Below are positions 1 through 8,298 of a stretch of 42,836 nt of DNA, in pieces. Below the pieces are notes generated by a model. The model worked only from the letters and a program-made list of their open reading frames with translations. It was not told the origin of the DNA and did not search any database. The stretch's first letter is position 1. Every line of letters starts with the position of its first letter. Source of the stretch: Chloroflexota bacterium (GTDB lineage Bacteria; Chloroflexota; Anaerolineae; Anaerolineales; Anaerolineaceae); the NCBI GenBank assembly GCA_012798515.1, contig JAAZNB010000139.1, positions 1 through 42,836 on the forward strand. Reading direction: 5' to 3'. The translations under genes and the position numbers were made by a program.

Positions 1-1064
1 AACAGGTTGGAGACCAGGTAAGCCATACGTTCGATTTCATGCTGCATAATCTGTAATTCGCGCATATCTCCGTTGGTATAAGCCGGGTTGGCTACCAGCG
101 ATTCGATCCGCAAGCTCAAAATGGCCAGGGGATTGTTCAATTCGTGGGCGATACTGGCCGCCAGCTCGCCCATGGTAGCCAGTTTTGCCGTCTGCCACAG
201 TTGCTGGGTCATGGTCTTGATCTCATCGGTTCTGGCTTGCAGGGCTGTCTCGGCGTTTTTACGGGCAGTGATATCTTCGATGACGTTGATTAAATACAAC
301 GGCTCGCCATGGCGATCCAGTACGAGGGATATGGTTTGATTGACCCAGATGATGGTTCCATCTTTCTTGATAAAACGTTTTTCCAAAGAATAGGTAGGAA
401 TTTCTCTGCGCAATAACTGCTCTTTGAGCTCGTCGTCGCGCCGGACGTCATCTGGGTGAGAAATCTCTCTGGCAATCTTGGTGAGCAACTCATCGCTGGT
501 ATAGCCTGTGATCCCGCAGAAGCCCGGATTCACCCGCAGCCACTGGCCTTGCAGGGATTGGTGGGCAATGCCAATGGCCGCTTGCTCGAAGGTTGCTCGT
601 AACTGTTGCTCATTTTCGATCAGCTTGCGTTCATTTTCCACCCGGGCGGTTACGTCCCGCAAAATGACCGTGAAGATTCTGCCCCTTCCCGCCTGTACCT
701 GGGAAATGGAAGCTTCGATCTGAAACTCTTCTCCGTTGGAACGGATACCAAACAAAGTCCCCAATCTGCCCATGTCGCGGTTGGTCACGCCTGTTTGGCC
801 AAAATGCTGGATATGGTTGTGATGGGGAGAACGGAAGCGCTGTGGGATGAGTACATCCAGCGATTTGCCCATGATAGTGTCACTGGTGTAGCCAAACACC
901 TTTTCTGCGGCGGAATTGAACAGAATGATTTTTTGATCCTCGTCGATGGAGATAATGGCGTCCATCGCCGAGGCAATGATCCCGGTGAGCCGGTTACGGC
1001 TTTCTTCTAGCTCTTGTTCGTAGCGTTTGGTGTCGGTGGTCGTCTGCTTAATGATCGTGCTCAT
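1..1064 (-). CDS. PAS-domain sensor histidine kinase, partial (continues beyond left edge)
   Basis: Translated by hand from the ATG at 1064-1062 on the minus strand: MSTIIKQTTTDTKRYEQELEESRNRLTGIIASAMDAIISIDEDQKIILFNSAAEKVFGYTSDTIMGKSL... then a second PAS, then HisKA H-box ...MGELAASIAHELNNPLAILSLRIESL.... Open to position 1. Confidence 0.92.
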   Translation of the reverse strand, partial: MSTIIKQTTTDTKRYEQELEESRNRLTGIIASAMDAIISIDEDQKIILFNSAAEKVFGYTSDTIMGKSLDVLIPQRFRSPHHNHIQHFGQTGVTNRDMGRLGTLFGIRSNGEEFQIEASISQVQAGRGRIFTVILRDVTARVENERKLIENEQQLRATFEQAAIGIAHQSLQGQWLRVNPGFCGITGYTSDELLTKIAREISHPDDVRRDDELKEQLLRREIPTYSLEKRFIKKDGTIIWVNQTISLVLDRHGEPLYLINVIEDITARKNAETALQARTDEIKTMTQQLWQTAKLATMGELAASIAHELNNPLAILSLRIESLVANPAYTNGDMRELQIMQHEIERMAYLVSNL

Positions 1065-1182
1065 TACTTATTCTTCCATGGCAATGCAGTCTGTGAGGAT
1101 CCCTGGAAACGGAATATGAATACCTATAGCGATATTATAGACCATATTGCTACTAAATAAAACCAGGAAAGGGACAATAAAA

Positions 1183-1223
1183 ATGGGTCATTTTTGGTGG
1201 TTTTACTACCAAAAATGACCCAT
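1183..1223 (-). terminator. Intrinsic terminator downstream of the 1261-1935 gene
   Basis: Perfect 16-bp inverted repeat ATGGGTCATTTTTGGT (1183-1198) / ACCAAAAATGACCCAT (1208-1223); on the minus strand it is followed by TTTTATT. Confidence 0.75.
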
Positions 1224-1260
1224 AACGAGCCATTGCCCGTTTCTTTCCCGCCAATTGGGA

Positions 1261-1935
1261 TTATAGATAGGCCAGTTCGAAGGGATGTAAAAGAAGGTCG
1301 GTCACCGCTTCGTTGATTGCGTATGCAAATGCTGTGGGGCTGTCCACCTTCTTGGAAAATGAGATCCTCTTTTTCATCTCAAATTGGCGTAGTTCCATGG
1401 GTAAATACGCCAGGACACATTGGGCCAGGGCGCCGGCCAGCTCCGCGTAGCACTCCCCCGGATCGCGTTTGCCACACACTTTTTGAATGACGTGCATTGG
1501 GCCCAGGCAGTAATACGTCCAACAGCGGAACGTGCGCCAGTTCTCCGGCCAGGAACAGCGCTGGTCTTGCAGATAGATGCAGCGCTTTTCCTCCGCTGGA
1601 TGATCTGGTGGCAAAACCGGGAAAGGTTCATTGACCAGGGCCAACGCCAACCAATCGAACGGTTCCACGGACGACGCTCCCTGGACACAGCAGCGTCCCT
1701 GGCAAACCCGGCAGAAATGAAAATCGTCCCAGATAACCTGGTTATACTTCTGGAATAGCCCGGCCAGTTTGAGGATAAAATCCTGGGCAGAATCTACATT
1801 CCATTCCAGGTTGTATTCCGGGACAGAAATCGTTTTACCACTATTCCGCCATGCCTCTACAGCGGTAAAATAGGGGTTAGCTTTACGCTTGGTTTCCAGA
1901 TAGTGGTCGTATTCCGGATGTTGGCTCACATTCAT
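1261..1935 (-). CDS. Conserved hypothetical protein with Cys cluster (YkgJ/UPF0153-like zinc/iron-chelating domain)
   Basis: 224-aa ORF with FCRVCQGRCC (CxxCxxxCC) plus further conserved-looking Cys (KRCIYLQDQRCSW, CWTYYCLGP). Confidence 0.7.
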   Translation of the reverse strand: MNVSQHPEYDHYLETKRKANPYFTAVEAWRNSGKTISVPEYNLEWNVDSAQDFILKLAGLFQKYNQVIWDDFHFCRVCQGRCCVQGASSVEPFDWLALALVNEPFPVLPPDHPAEEKRCIYLQDQRCSWPENWRTFRCWTYYCLGPMHVIQKVCGKRDPGECYAELAGALAQCVLAYLPMELRQFEMKKRISFSKKVDSPTAFAYAINEAVTDLLLHPFELAYL

Positions 1936-2126
1936 CAGGTCACCTTTATTTCTTGAGTAGTGTCGGTCAATTTCAGCGTACCTGGACCAACAGGCATTCT
2001 ACCAGCATTCTGCTCTTGCTCACGGATCCTGTGCGAAATGAGCTTGTTTATATTTTCACCATTACAGATGCCGGGCGGACTGGATCTGGTTTTATTACTT
2101 TTTTCACCGGCCTCAAGAAAGGGAAT

Positions 2127-3254
2127 ATGGATCCCCAAAGGATTGTAATCAAGTTTGGGACGTCGACGCTTACGGGTGGGAACAGCAACCTATCACAACC
2201 CCAGATTTTGGACCTGGTTCGCCAGGTATCCACGTTGCAGCGCTCCGGGTGCGAAGTAATTCTGGTCTCTTCGGGAGCTATGGCCGCCGGCAGGGCGGCT
2301 TTGAATTACCCGGACCTGCCCAAACACGTGCCCTCTAAACAGATGTTGGCCGCCGTGGGGCAGCCCAAGTTGATGAGCCTGTATGAGATGTTCTTCGATA
2401 TCTACGGGTTCAGCATCGCCCAGGTCTTGCTCACCCGCAACGATCTATTGGACCGGCGCCGCTTTTTAAACGCTCGCAACACCGTCGAAGCCTTGTTATC
2501 AGAAAAAGTCATCCCCATTATCAACGAGAACGACACCGTGGCGACCGAAGAGATTCGTTTCGGTGATAATGACAACCTGTCGGCCCAGGTAGCCAATATG
2601 GCCGAAGCCGACCTGTTGATTTTACTGACCGACCAGCCCGGTTTGTTCACCCGCGACCCGCGCCAGCACCCGGATGCCCGTTTGATCAGCCTGGTCGAGC
2701 CGCCGGACATTCCCGACGAGGTCTGGGAAGCGGCCGGGGGTACCAGCACCGGCCTGGGCACGGGCGGGATGCTCACCAAGCTACAGGCCGCCGACCTGGC
2801 GCGCCGTTCTGGCACCCGGGTCGTGATTGCTCATGGGGCCGAGCCGGATATTCTGGTCCGCATCTGCCAGGGTGAGGCGGTTGGTACCACCTTGCTCCCT
2901 GCCACGGACCGGCTGGAGAGCCGAAAACGTTTCCTGCTCACGGGAATCCGCGCCAATGGGGCTTTGCAGGTCGACAGCGGCGCCGTACAGGCCCTTCTGG
3001 CCGGCGGCAGCCTGCTACCCGTGGGAATCATCGAATTGAAAGGTGAGTTTGAGCGCGGTGATACCGTGCGGGTCACCGATAAGTCCGGCAAGAAGGTCGC
3101 TATTGGCCTGGTCAACTACTCTTCCAGAGACCTGTGCCGGTTGTGCCGCAAGCAGTCTACCCAGATCGAGGCCATCCTGGGCTATACTTTTGGTGACGAA
3201 GCCATTCATCATAATAATATTTTCTTGTTTTCGCACAAAGGAGGACGATCGTGA
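2127..3254 (+). CDS. proB: Glutamate 5-kinase with C-terminal PUA domain
   Basis: MDPQRIVIKFGTSTLTGG..., VSSGAMAAGRAAL, PIINENDTVATEEIRFGDNDNLSAQVA, GTGGMLTKLQAADLARRSG are glutamate 5-kinase hallmarks. The track starts at 1953, but ATG 2127 follows AAGAAAGGGA and gives the canonical N-terminus. Confidence 0.95.
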   Translation: MDPQRIVIKFGTSTLTGGNSNLSQPQILDLVRQVSTLQRSGCEVILVSSGAMAAGRAALNYPDLPKHVPSKQMLAAVGQPKLMSLYEMFFDIYGFSIAQVLLTRNDLLDRRRFLNARNTVEALLSEKVIPIINENDTVATEEIRFGDNDNLSAQVANMAEADLLILLTDQPGLFTRDPRQHPDARLISLVEPPDIPDEVWEAAGGTSTGLGTGGMLTKLQAADLARRSGTRVVIAHGAEPDILVRICQGEAVGTTLLPATDRLESRKRFLLTGIRANGALQVDSGAVQALLAGGSLLPVGIIELKGEFERGDTVRVTDKSGKKVAIGLVNYSSRDLCRLCRKQSTQIEAILGYTFGDEAIHHNNIFLFSHKGGRS

Positions 3255-4510
3255 TGTTGGAAACCATGGGGAAAAATGCCCGGCTGGCCTTTCGCCAGAT
3301 GGCCCTTGCGCCGGCCACACAAAGAAATGCTGCCCTGGAACAGATCGCCGCGTTGATCCTTCAGGAAGAAGGATCTATCCTATCTGCCAATGAAGAAGAT
3401 ATGCGCCATGCCATGCAGTCGGGGCTATCCGACTCGATGTTAGATCGCCTGATGCTCAACCATTCCCGGCTCAGCGCTATGGCATCCGATTTAATCGGCA
3501 TTGCCGGTCTGGCTGACCCACTGGAGGAGATCTACGACGCTTACGTGCTTCCCAATGGGCTCAAAGTGCACAAGCGTCGTGTCCCCTTGGGCGTCCTGGC
3601 GGCCATCTACGAAGCCCGGCCCAACGTGACCATCGACATCGCCGGTCTGGTGATCAAAACCGGCAACGTGGTCATTCTGCGTGGCGGCAGTGAGACGATC
3701 CATTCCAACCGGGCATTTATTACCGTGATTCAGAAAGCCCTGGAGTCTTGTGGCCTGCCGCAGGCGGCTGTGCAATTTATCGATGATCGTTCCCGCGAAC
3801 GGGTCAATGAATTGTTGAAGCTTCACGAATATGTAGACCTGCTCATCCCGCGTGGCTCTGCTGCCCTGCACAAGTTCTGCCGTGAAAACAGCCAGATCCC
3901 GGTCATCACCGGTGGAATCGGTATCTGCCACCTCTACGTCGAAGAAAGCGCTAACCTGGACGCATCTCTAGAAGTGATCCGCAATGCCAAAGTTCAACGT
4001 CCCACGGTCTGCAATGCCCTGGACACTGTTCTGGTTCAGGCGCCTATCGCCACGGAGTTCATCCCACGTATCATCTCTAAACTGACGCCAGATGGGGTAA
4101 CCTTCCGGCTCGAACCGCAAGCGATGCAGGTCCTGGCGGACCAATCCCTTCCAGGCGTCTCACCGGCCGGTCCGCAAGATTTCGACACAGAATGGCTCTC
4201 ATTGGTCCTGGGAATCAAAGTAGTCTCTGGTCTGGACGAGGCCATCCAACACATCGAAGCCCATTCCACCAGCCATTCCGATGGCATTCTGACTGAGAAT
4301 GCCCAACAGGCCCAGGATTTTTTGAACCGGGTCGATTCATCGGTGGTCTACCTCAACGCCAGTACGCGTTTTACCGACGGCGGCCAGCTGGGCTTGGGTG
4401 CCGAAGTGGCTGTGTCGACCCAGCGCGTCCACGCCCGCGGCCCTATGGGGCCCAAAGAGCTGACATCCTACAAATGGGTCGTCCAGGGAGAGTATCAGGT
4501 GCGCCAATAA
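3251..4510 (+). CDS. proA: Glutamate-5-semialdehyde dehydrogenase (gamma-glutamyl phosphate reductase)
   Basis: VPLGVLAAIYEARPNVTIDIAGLVIKTGNVVILRGGSE..., IPVITGGIGICHLYVEESA..., RVHARGPMGPKELTSYKW. GTG start overlaps the proB stop, with strong SD AAAGGAGG. Confidence 0.96.
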   Translation: MMLETMGKNARLAFRQMALAPATQRNAALEQIAALILQEEGSILSANEEDMRHAMQSGLSDSMLDRLMLNHSRLSAMASDLIGIAGLADPLEEIYDAYVLPNGLKVHKRRVPLGVLAAIYEARPNVTIDIAGLVIKTGNVVILRGGSETIHSNRAFITVIQKALESCGLPQAAVQFIDDRSRERVNELLKLHEYVDLLIPRGSAALHKFCRENSQIPVITGGIGICHLYVEESANLDASLEVIRNAKVQRPTVCNALDTVLVQAPIATEFIPRIISKLTPDGVTFRLEPQAMQVLADQSLPGVSPAGPQDFDTEWLSLVLGIKVVSGLDEAIQHIEAHSTSHSDGILTENAQQAQDFLNRVDSSVVYLNASTRFTDGGQLGLGAEVAVSTQRVHARGPMGPKELTSYKWVVQGEYQVRQ

Positions 4511-4539
4511 TCGATTGAGCAGCTCTGCGCCAGATAGGG

Positions 4540-4683
4540 AATTCCCAATTTGTTCCCCCTATCCGCGCTTATTTTGGGTTGCTGGCAGACCGTGCCCAGC
4601 ACCAGGTTGGCGTACTTAATACCCACTCCCGGGAGGCCCAACAGCGCCTCGGCTGAACATGGCAGGTGGCCGTTAGGCGTTCC
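4540..4683 (-). pseudogene. Degenerate endonuclease III (nth) fragment, helix-hairpin-helix region
   Basis: Minus-strand frame reads GTPNGHLPCSAEALLGLPGVGIKYANLVLGTVCQQPKISADRGNKLGIP, resembling the Nth HhH segment (LxxLPGVGRKTANVVLGxxFxxPxIxVDTHVxRxxxRLG). A stop lies just upstream and there is no complete gene. Confidence 0.6.
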
Positions 4684-4776
4684 TCGGTGCCATCATTATT
4701 CTTTCCTGGATGGTGTACAATATATAAAATAGGATGGGAATAGGTAGTTTCCATATAACCATAATCAAATCTTGAA

Positions 4777-4808
4777 TATAAATTATCTGTCATGACAAAT
4801 AATTTATA
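4777..4808. promoter_or_regulatory. 32-bp near-perfect palindrome, candidate operator
   Basis: TATAAATTATCTGTCATGACAAATAATTTATA; 15 of 16 symmetric positions pair (single mismatch C/A). Intergenic, upstream of the glycosidase gene. Confidence 0.55.
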
Positions 4809-4823
4809 ACCAACGACAGTTCG

Positions 4824-4847
4824 GGGTAAGGATGTATGTCCTTACCC
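4824..4847 (+). promoter_or_regulatory. Leader hairpin upstream of the glycosidase gene
   Basis: GGGTAAGGA-TGTATG-TCCTTACCC, 9-bp perfect stem with 6-nt loop; the loop contains the ATG used as start in the ORF track (4836). Confidence 0.45.
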
Positions 4848-4958
4848 ATTCTATCCAGAATTCATATAACAGCTTCACCCGAGGGGAAAACGGCCCAATT
4901 TTGTGGAGTTGCGAGACTTCTTTTCACGTTCGATAGACACAACGGGGATAACAAACAC

Positions 4959-7900
4959 GTGGAATATAAATCACGCTTCTGGCAAATTGGAATCCTGTGT
5001 CTGCTAATATGTGGACAATCGGTCGTCACAGGTGTTCCGGTTTCAGATGAAAAAGTATCCCAACCAGTTCCGAACAACCTACTCGAGAATGGTGATTTTG
5101 AGGCAGCGGCATTATCACCCTGGGAAGTCTCCGGACAAGGGGAACGGCAATTACGGGTCGTCCATAGCGGAAAGAGTGCGCTGCATATTTCAGCCGGGGA
5201 AGCCGTCCAGCCCGATCTCGTTGTCCAACCCGGACAAACCTACGTTCTGACCGCCTGGTATCGTTGGGATACTTTCGAGGGCAACGATTGGGGCAATGAC
5301 CGTATCCTGGTTACCAATACGGACTGGAGTGACGCCGGCGGTTTGAGCGACCTTCACTCGCGTTATGAACCGGGTAGCTGGCATAAAGTGGCCCTCACCT
5401 TTACCCCGAATGGAGATCGCATTCGCCTCCAGATTGGGATGTTCGGCCCCCAGGAGAAGGTTGACCTCTATTTCGATGACCTGGCTCTGGTTGAGAAAGA
5501 GGATAACCTGGCGCCGCATCTCGATCTTCAGGCCAGTGTATCCGGCGGCAGTGTGCCTCTCACCGTTCAATTCACTGCCAATGCAGACGATGAGGACGGC
5601 GCCATCCAATATTACGACTGGGAATTTAGTGACGGTGGCCGTGAAACGACCCCCGACCCCAGCTATACTTTTTACAGCCGGGGAGATTACACCGCTCGCC
5701 TGACCGTGTGGGACAATGATGGCGCTTCAGCGACGCAAGAAATACACCTGCGGGCCAGCGACAGCCGGTCTCCCATGCTGACCCTGACTGCACCGGCCGG
5801 GGATGAGCCATTCCATACCCGGCAGACAACCGTCACAATTTCTGGTGATGTCCGTTCTCCCACTGGGAAGACCATTACTTCCCTGGTTTGGGACAACATC
5901 GACACCGACCTGGCCGGGATAATCGATATCCAACCCAGGGCAGCTCTTGACTTCGAATCCCAGGCGATTGATTTGAAACCCGGAAAAAACGAGATTCTCT
6001 TGACCGCCACCGATCAAGATGGGCTGGTGGGCACCGGCCGGCTCCTCGCCTACCGGGACATCGACCGTCCGGTGATCCGGGATGCCAGTCTGTCTTCCGG
6101 GGAGGTCAATGTCTACGAGAAAGTCGAAGTCACTTTTAACCTGGACACGGTGGCTGAAAATGCTTTCTTTCGCTACGATACCGATCCGCCTCCCGGTGTG
6201 GAGCCCGGCACGGGTGTAACCGTCGAAGGAATTTTCCGCTTAGAAAACGGCAAAGAATATCGCCAACCCGCCTTTTTAATGACCGATGCCACTGTAGTTC
6301 AAGGTGGCGCAGGTCCGGAGGTCTATCTTGATCCGCTGCGACAATGGGTGGTCCGTTTTGCTCCTCAAGAAGAAGGGAAATATACCGTGACATTGTCGGC
6401 TCAGGATGCATCCGGGACGACCGAGCAGGATGTGGGCAGCTTGACGGCCACGCCGCCGGTGGGGCCGGGATTCATCCAGGTAAGCCAGGACGATCCGCGC
6501 TACTTTGAATTCAGCAATGGAGACCTGTTCTGGCCCCTCGGGCCGGTCAATGGGTTGGATTACTCGGACTACGATGGCAGCGGGCTGAATTTCGCCCGGC
6601 CCTGGATGGCCGGTCTGGGTGCCTACTCGACCAATTTCGCCCGCTGGGTCTCTTCCGCGAAGAACATGGGGAACGAGGGCTTTGACTCCCAGTTGACTTT
6701 CCGCAGCCATTACCCCGGTCACGAGTTATCCCAGGAGATGTGGGTTCCGGATGGCTCCCGGATGTGGTTGGGTTGGATCAACCAGGATTTATTCCCTCTG
6801 GACGTCAAGCCTGACCAGGACTACCTGATCAAGCTGCGCGTCAAAGTCGTGGACCTTTCCGGTCCCGTGAATCCGGCCTTGCCCTATGGCCTGGTGATCA
6901 AGAAACACGGCTGGCCATCGGATACCCTCGAACAGGATATCCGCGCGTACCCCTCCTTTATTCCGGAGATCCATAACGACCTGGATTGGCACACAGTAGT
7001 GGTCAGATATCATACCAAAGACCGGGATGGAAGTCCGTCTGAGCCTTATATCAGCCTGTATCTCGAGAACGTTAGCAGCGGCGACGTCTACGTGGACGAG
7101 TTTTCTATGCGCGAAATCTTGCCGGATGGCAGCCTCGGAGGCGAGGTGATCCCTAACTCCAGGGCCGATCTTCAAACTTACGTGGATGATCGCCCGGCGG
7201 CTTTTCTGGACTGGCAGGTCGAACAGGGCCAGGCTCACGGGATCTATTTCAAATACGTGGTGATGGATAAGCGGGATTGGGTGCCCGATCATCTGAACCG
7301 GCTGGGCTTCTATACCGATCTGGGAGATGGTTACTACCAACCTGCCGGAACCAAAGCGCGCTGGCTGATCGAACAATGGTGGCAATACGTGATTGCCCGG
7401 TGGGGCTACTCCACTGCGGTTCATTCCTGGGAGCTCAACAACGAAGGCTCGCCCGATGATCCGGCCCATTACCAGATGACCCAGGACTTTGCCGAGTTCA
7501 TGCATCACAACGATGCCCATCCCCATCTGGTCTCCACCTCTTTCTGGTCAGAATGGCGCCCGGAATTTTGGGGAGATCAGGTAGACTATCCGGACGTGGA
7601 TTACGCTGACCTGCACCAGTACAGCGGCGATGACGAGCAGGCGGCGAAAGATCCTGCCGCCTGGCAGATCGAAGAAAGCCTGTCTTTGTATCAGTCCGGG
7701 ATTGGCAAACCCGTCATCCGCGGTGAAACCGGCATCAGTTATCCTGGCGCCGAGCTGTTCGACCAGCTGGCCGCTTCTGGGAATAATGTCTGGTATCACG
7801 ATTTGCTTTGGGCCCAACTGAATCCAGGGGCGATGTTCGATCCGAATTATTGGTGGGCCGAGCATTTGGAACGCATTGACCAACAAGCCGTTGCAGCAGT

Positions 7901-8270
7901 GTTCAGCCGTTTTGTAGACGGCCTCGATTTGAACGCGGGTGGTTACCAGGCTGCTGCGGCCAGTGCGGAAAACCCGGCAGTTTTGGTGACCGGACAGACG
8001 AACCTGGATCGAGACGAAGCTCTGTTGTGGATCAAGAACGTCGATCACACCTGGTATAACCTGGCCTACCAACCGGCGAAAATCAAGCCACAAAGTGCCC
8101 AGATTCAGATTGTCATGAATCCAAACACAAGCTATCGTATAGAGTGGTGGAACACGGAGACGGGGCAGACCAGCGTCGAACAGGCCCGTTCCGATAGCCA
8201 GGGGATTCTGGTTCTACCGGTTTCCAACCTCAAATCAGATCTTGCCGTAATAATATCTTCAGCTAGGTGA
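4959..8270 (+). CDS. Secreted modular glycoside hydrolase-like protein (CBM-like, PKD, clan GH-A-like catalytic region)
   Basis: Preferred GTG start at 4959 gives signal peptide VEYKSRFWQIGILCLLICGQSVVTG. CBM4/9-like N-terminus (LLENGDFEAAALSPWEVSGQGE...), PKD motif (YYDWEFSDGGRETTPDPSYTFYSRGDYTARLTVWDNDG), TIM-barrel-like HSWELNNEGSPDDP and KPVIRGETGIS consistent with acid/base and nucleophile Glu. ORF track starts at 4836. Confidence 0.75.
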   Translation: MEYKSRFWQIGILCLLICGQSVVTGVPVSDEKVSQPVPNNLLENGDFEAAALSPWEVSGQGERQLRVVHSGKSALHISAGEAVQPDLVVQPGQTYVLTAWYRWDTFEGNDWGNDRILVTNTDWSDAGGLSDLHSRYEPGSWHKVALTFTPNGDRIRLQIGMFGPQEKVDLYFDDLALVEKEDNLAPHLDLQASVSGGSVPLTVQFTANADDEDGAIQYYDWEFSDGGRETTPDPSYTFYSRGDYTARLTVWDNDGASATQEIHLRASDSRSPMLTLTAPAGDEPFHTRQTTVTISGDVRSPTGKTITSLVWDNIDTDLAGIIDIQPRAALDFESQAIDLKPGKNEILLTATDQDGLVGTGRLLAYRDIDRPVIRDASLSSGEVNVYEKVEVTFNLDTVAENAFFRYDTDPPPGVEPGTGVTVEGIFRLENGKEYRQPAFLMTDATVVQGGAGPEVYLDPLRQWVVRFAPQEEGKYTVTLSAQDASGTTEQDVGSLTATPPVGPGFIQVSQDDPRYFEFSNGDLFWPLGPVNGLDYSDYDGSGLNFARPWMAGLGAYSTNFARWVSSAKNMGNEGFDSQLTFRSHYPGHELSQEMWVPDGSRMWLGWINQDLFPLDVKPDQDYLIKLRVKVVDLSGPVNPALPYGLVIKKHGWPSDTLEQDIRAYPSFIPEIHNDLDWHTVVVRYHTKDRDGSPSEPYISLYLENVSSGDVYVDEFSMREILPDGSLGGEVIPNSRADLQTYVDDRPAAFLDWQVEQGQAHGIYFKYVVMDKRDWVPDHLNRLGFYTDLGDGYYQPAGTKARWLIEQWWQYVIARWGYSTAVHSWELNNEGSPDDPAHYQMTQDFAEFMHHNDAHPHLVSTSFWSEWRPEFWGDQVDYPDVDYADLHQYSGDDEQAAKDPAAWQIEESLSLYQSGIGKPVIRGETGISYPGAELFDQLAASGNNVWYHDLLWAQLNPGAMFDPNYWWAEHLERIDQQAVAAVFSRFVDGLDLNAGGYQAAAASAENPAVLVTGQTNLDRDEALLWIKNVDHTWYNLAYQPAKIKPQSAQIQIVMNPNTSYRIEWWNTETGQTSVEQARSDSQGILVLPVSNLKSDLAVIISSAR

Positions 8271-8298
8271 GTCAGTATTCATCAGGAAGGCTTATCAC

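Noticed and set aside
1953-2126. 58-codon N-terminal extension of proB in the ORF track
   Set aside because: Glutamate 5-kinases start at the motif MxxxRIVIKFGTSTL; the ATG at 2127 has a plausible SD and the extension is not family-like.
4849-4958. Possible riboswitch in the leader of the glycosidase gene
   Set aside because: I could not match it to a known riboswitch consensus (e.g. c-di-GMP GEMM); only the hairpin at 4824-4847 is supported.
6789-7526. 245-aa minus-strand ORF inside the glycosidase gene
   Set aside because: Fully antisense to a well-supported CDS; no family resemblance; typical shadow ORF.
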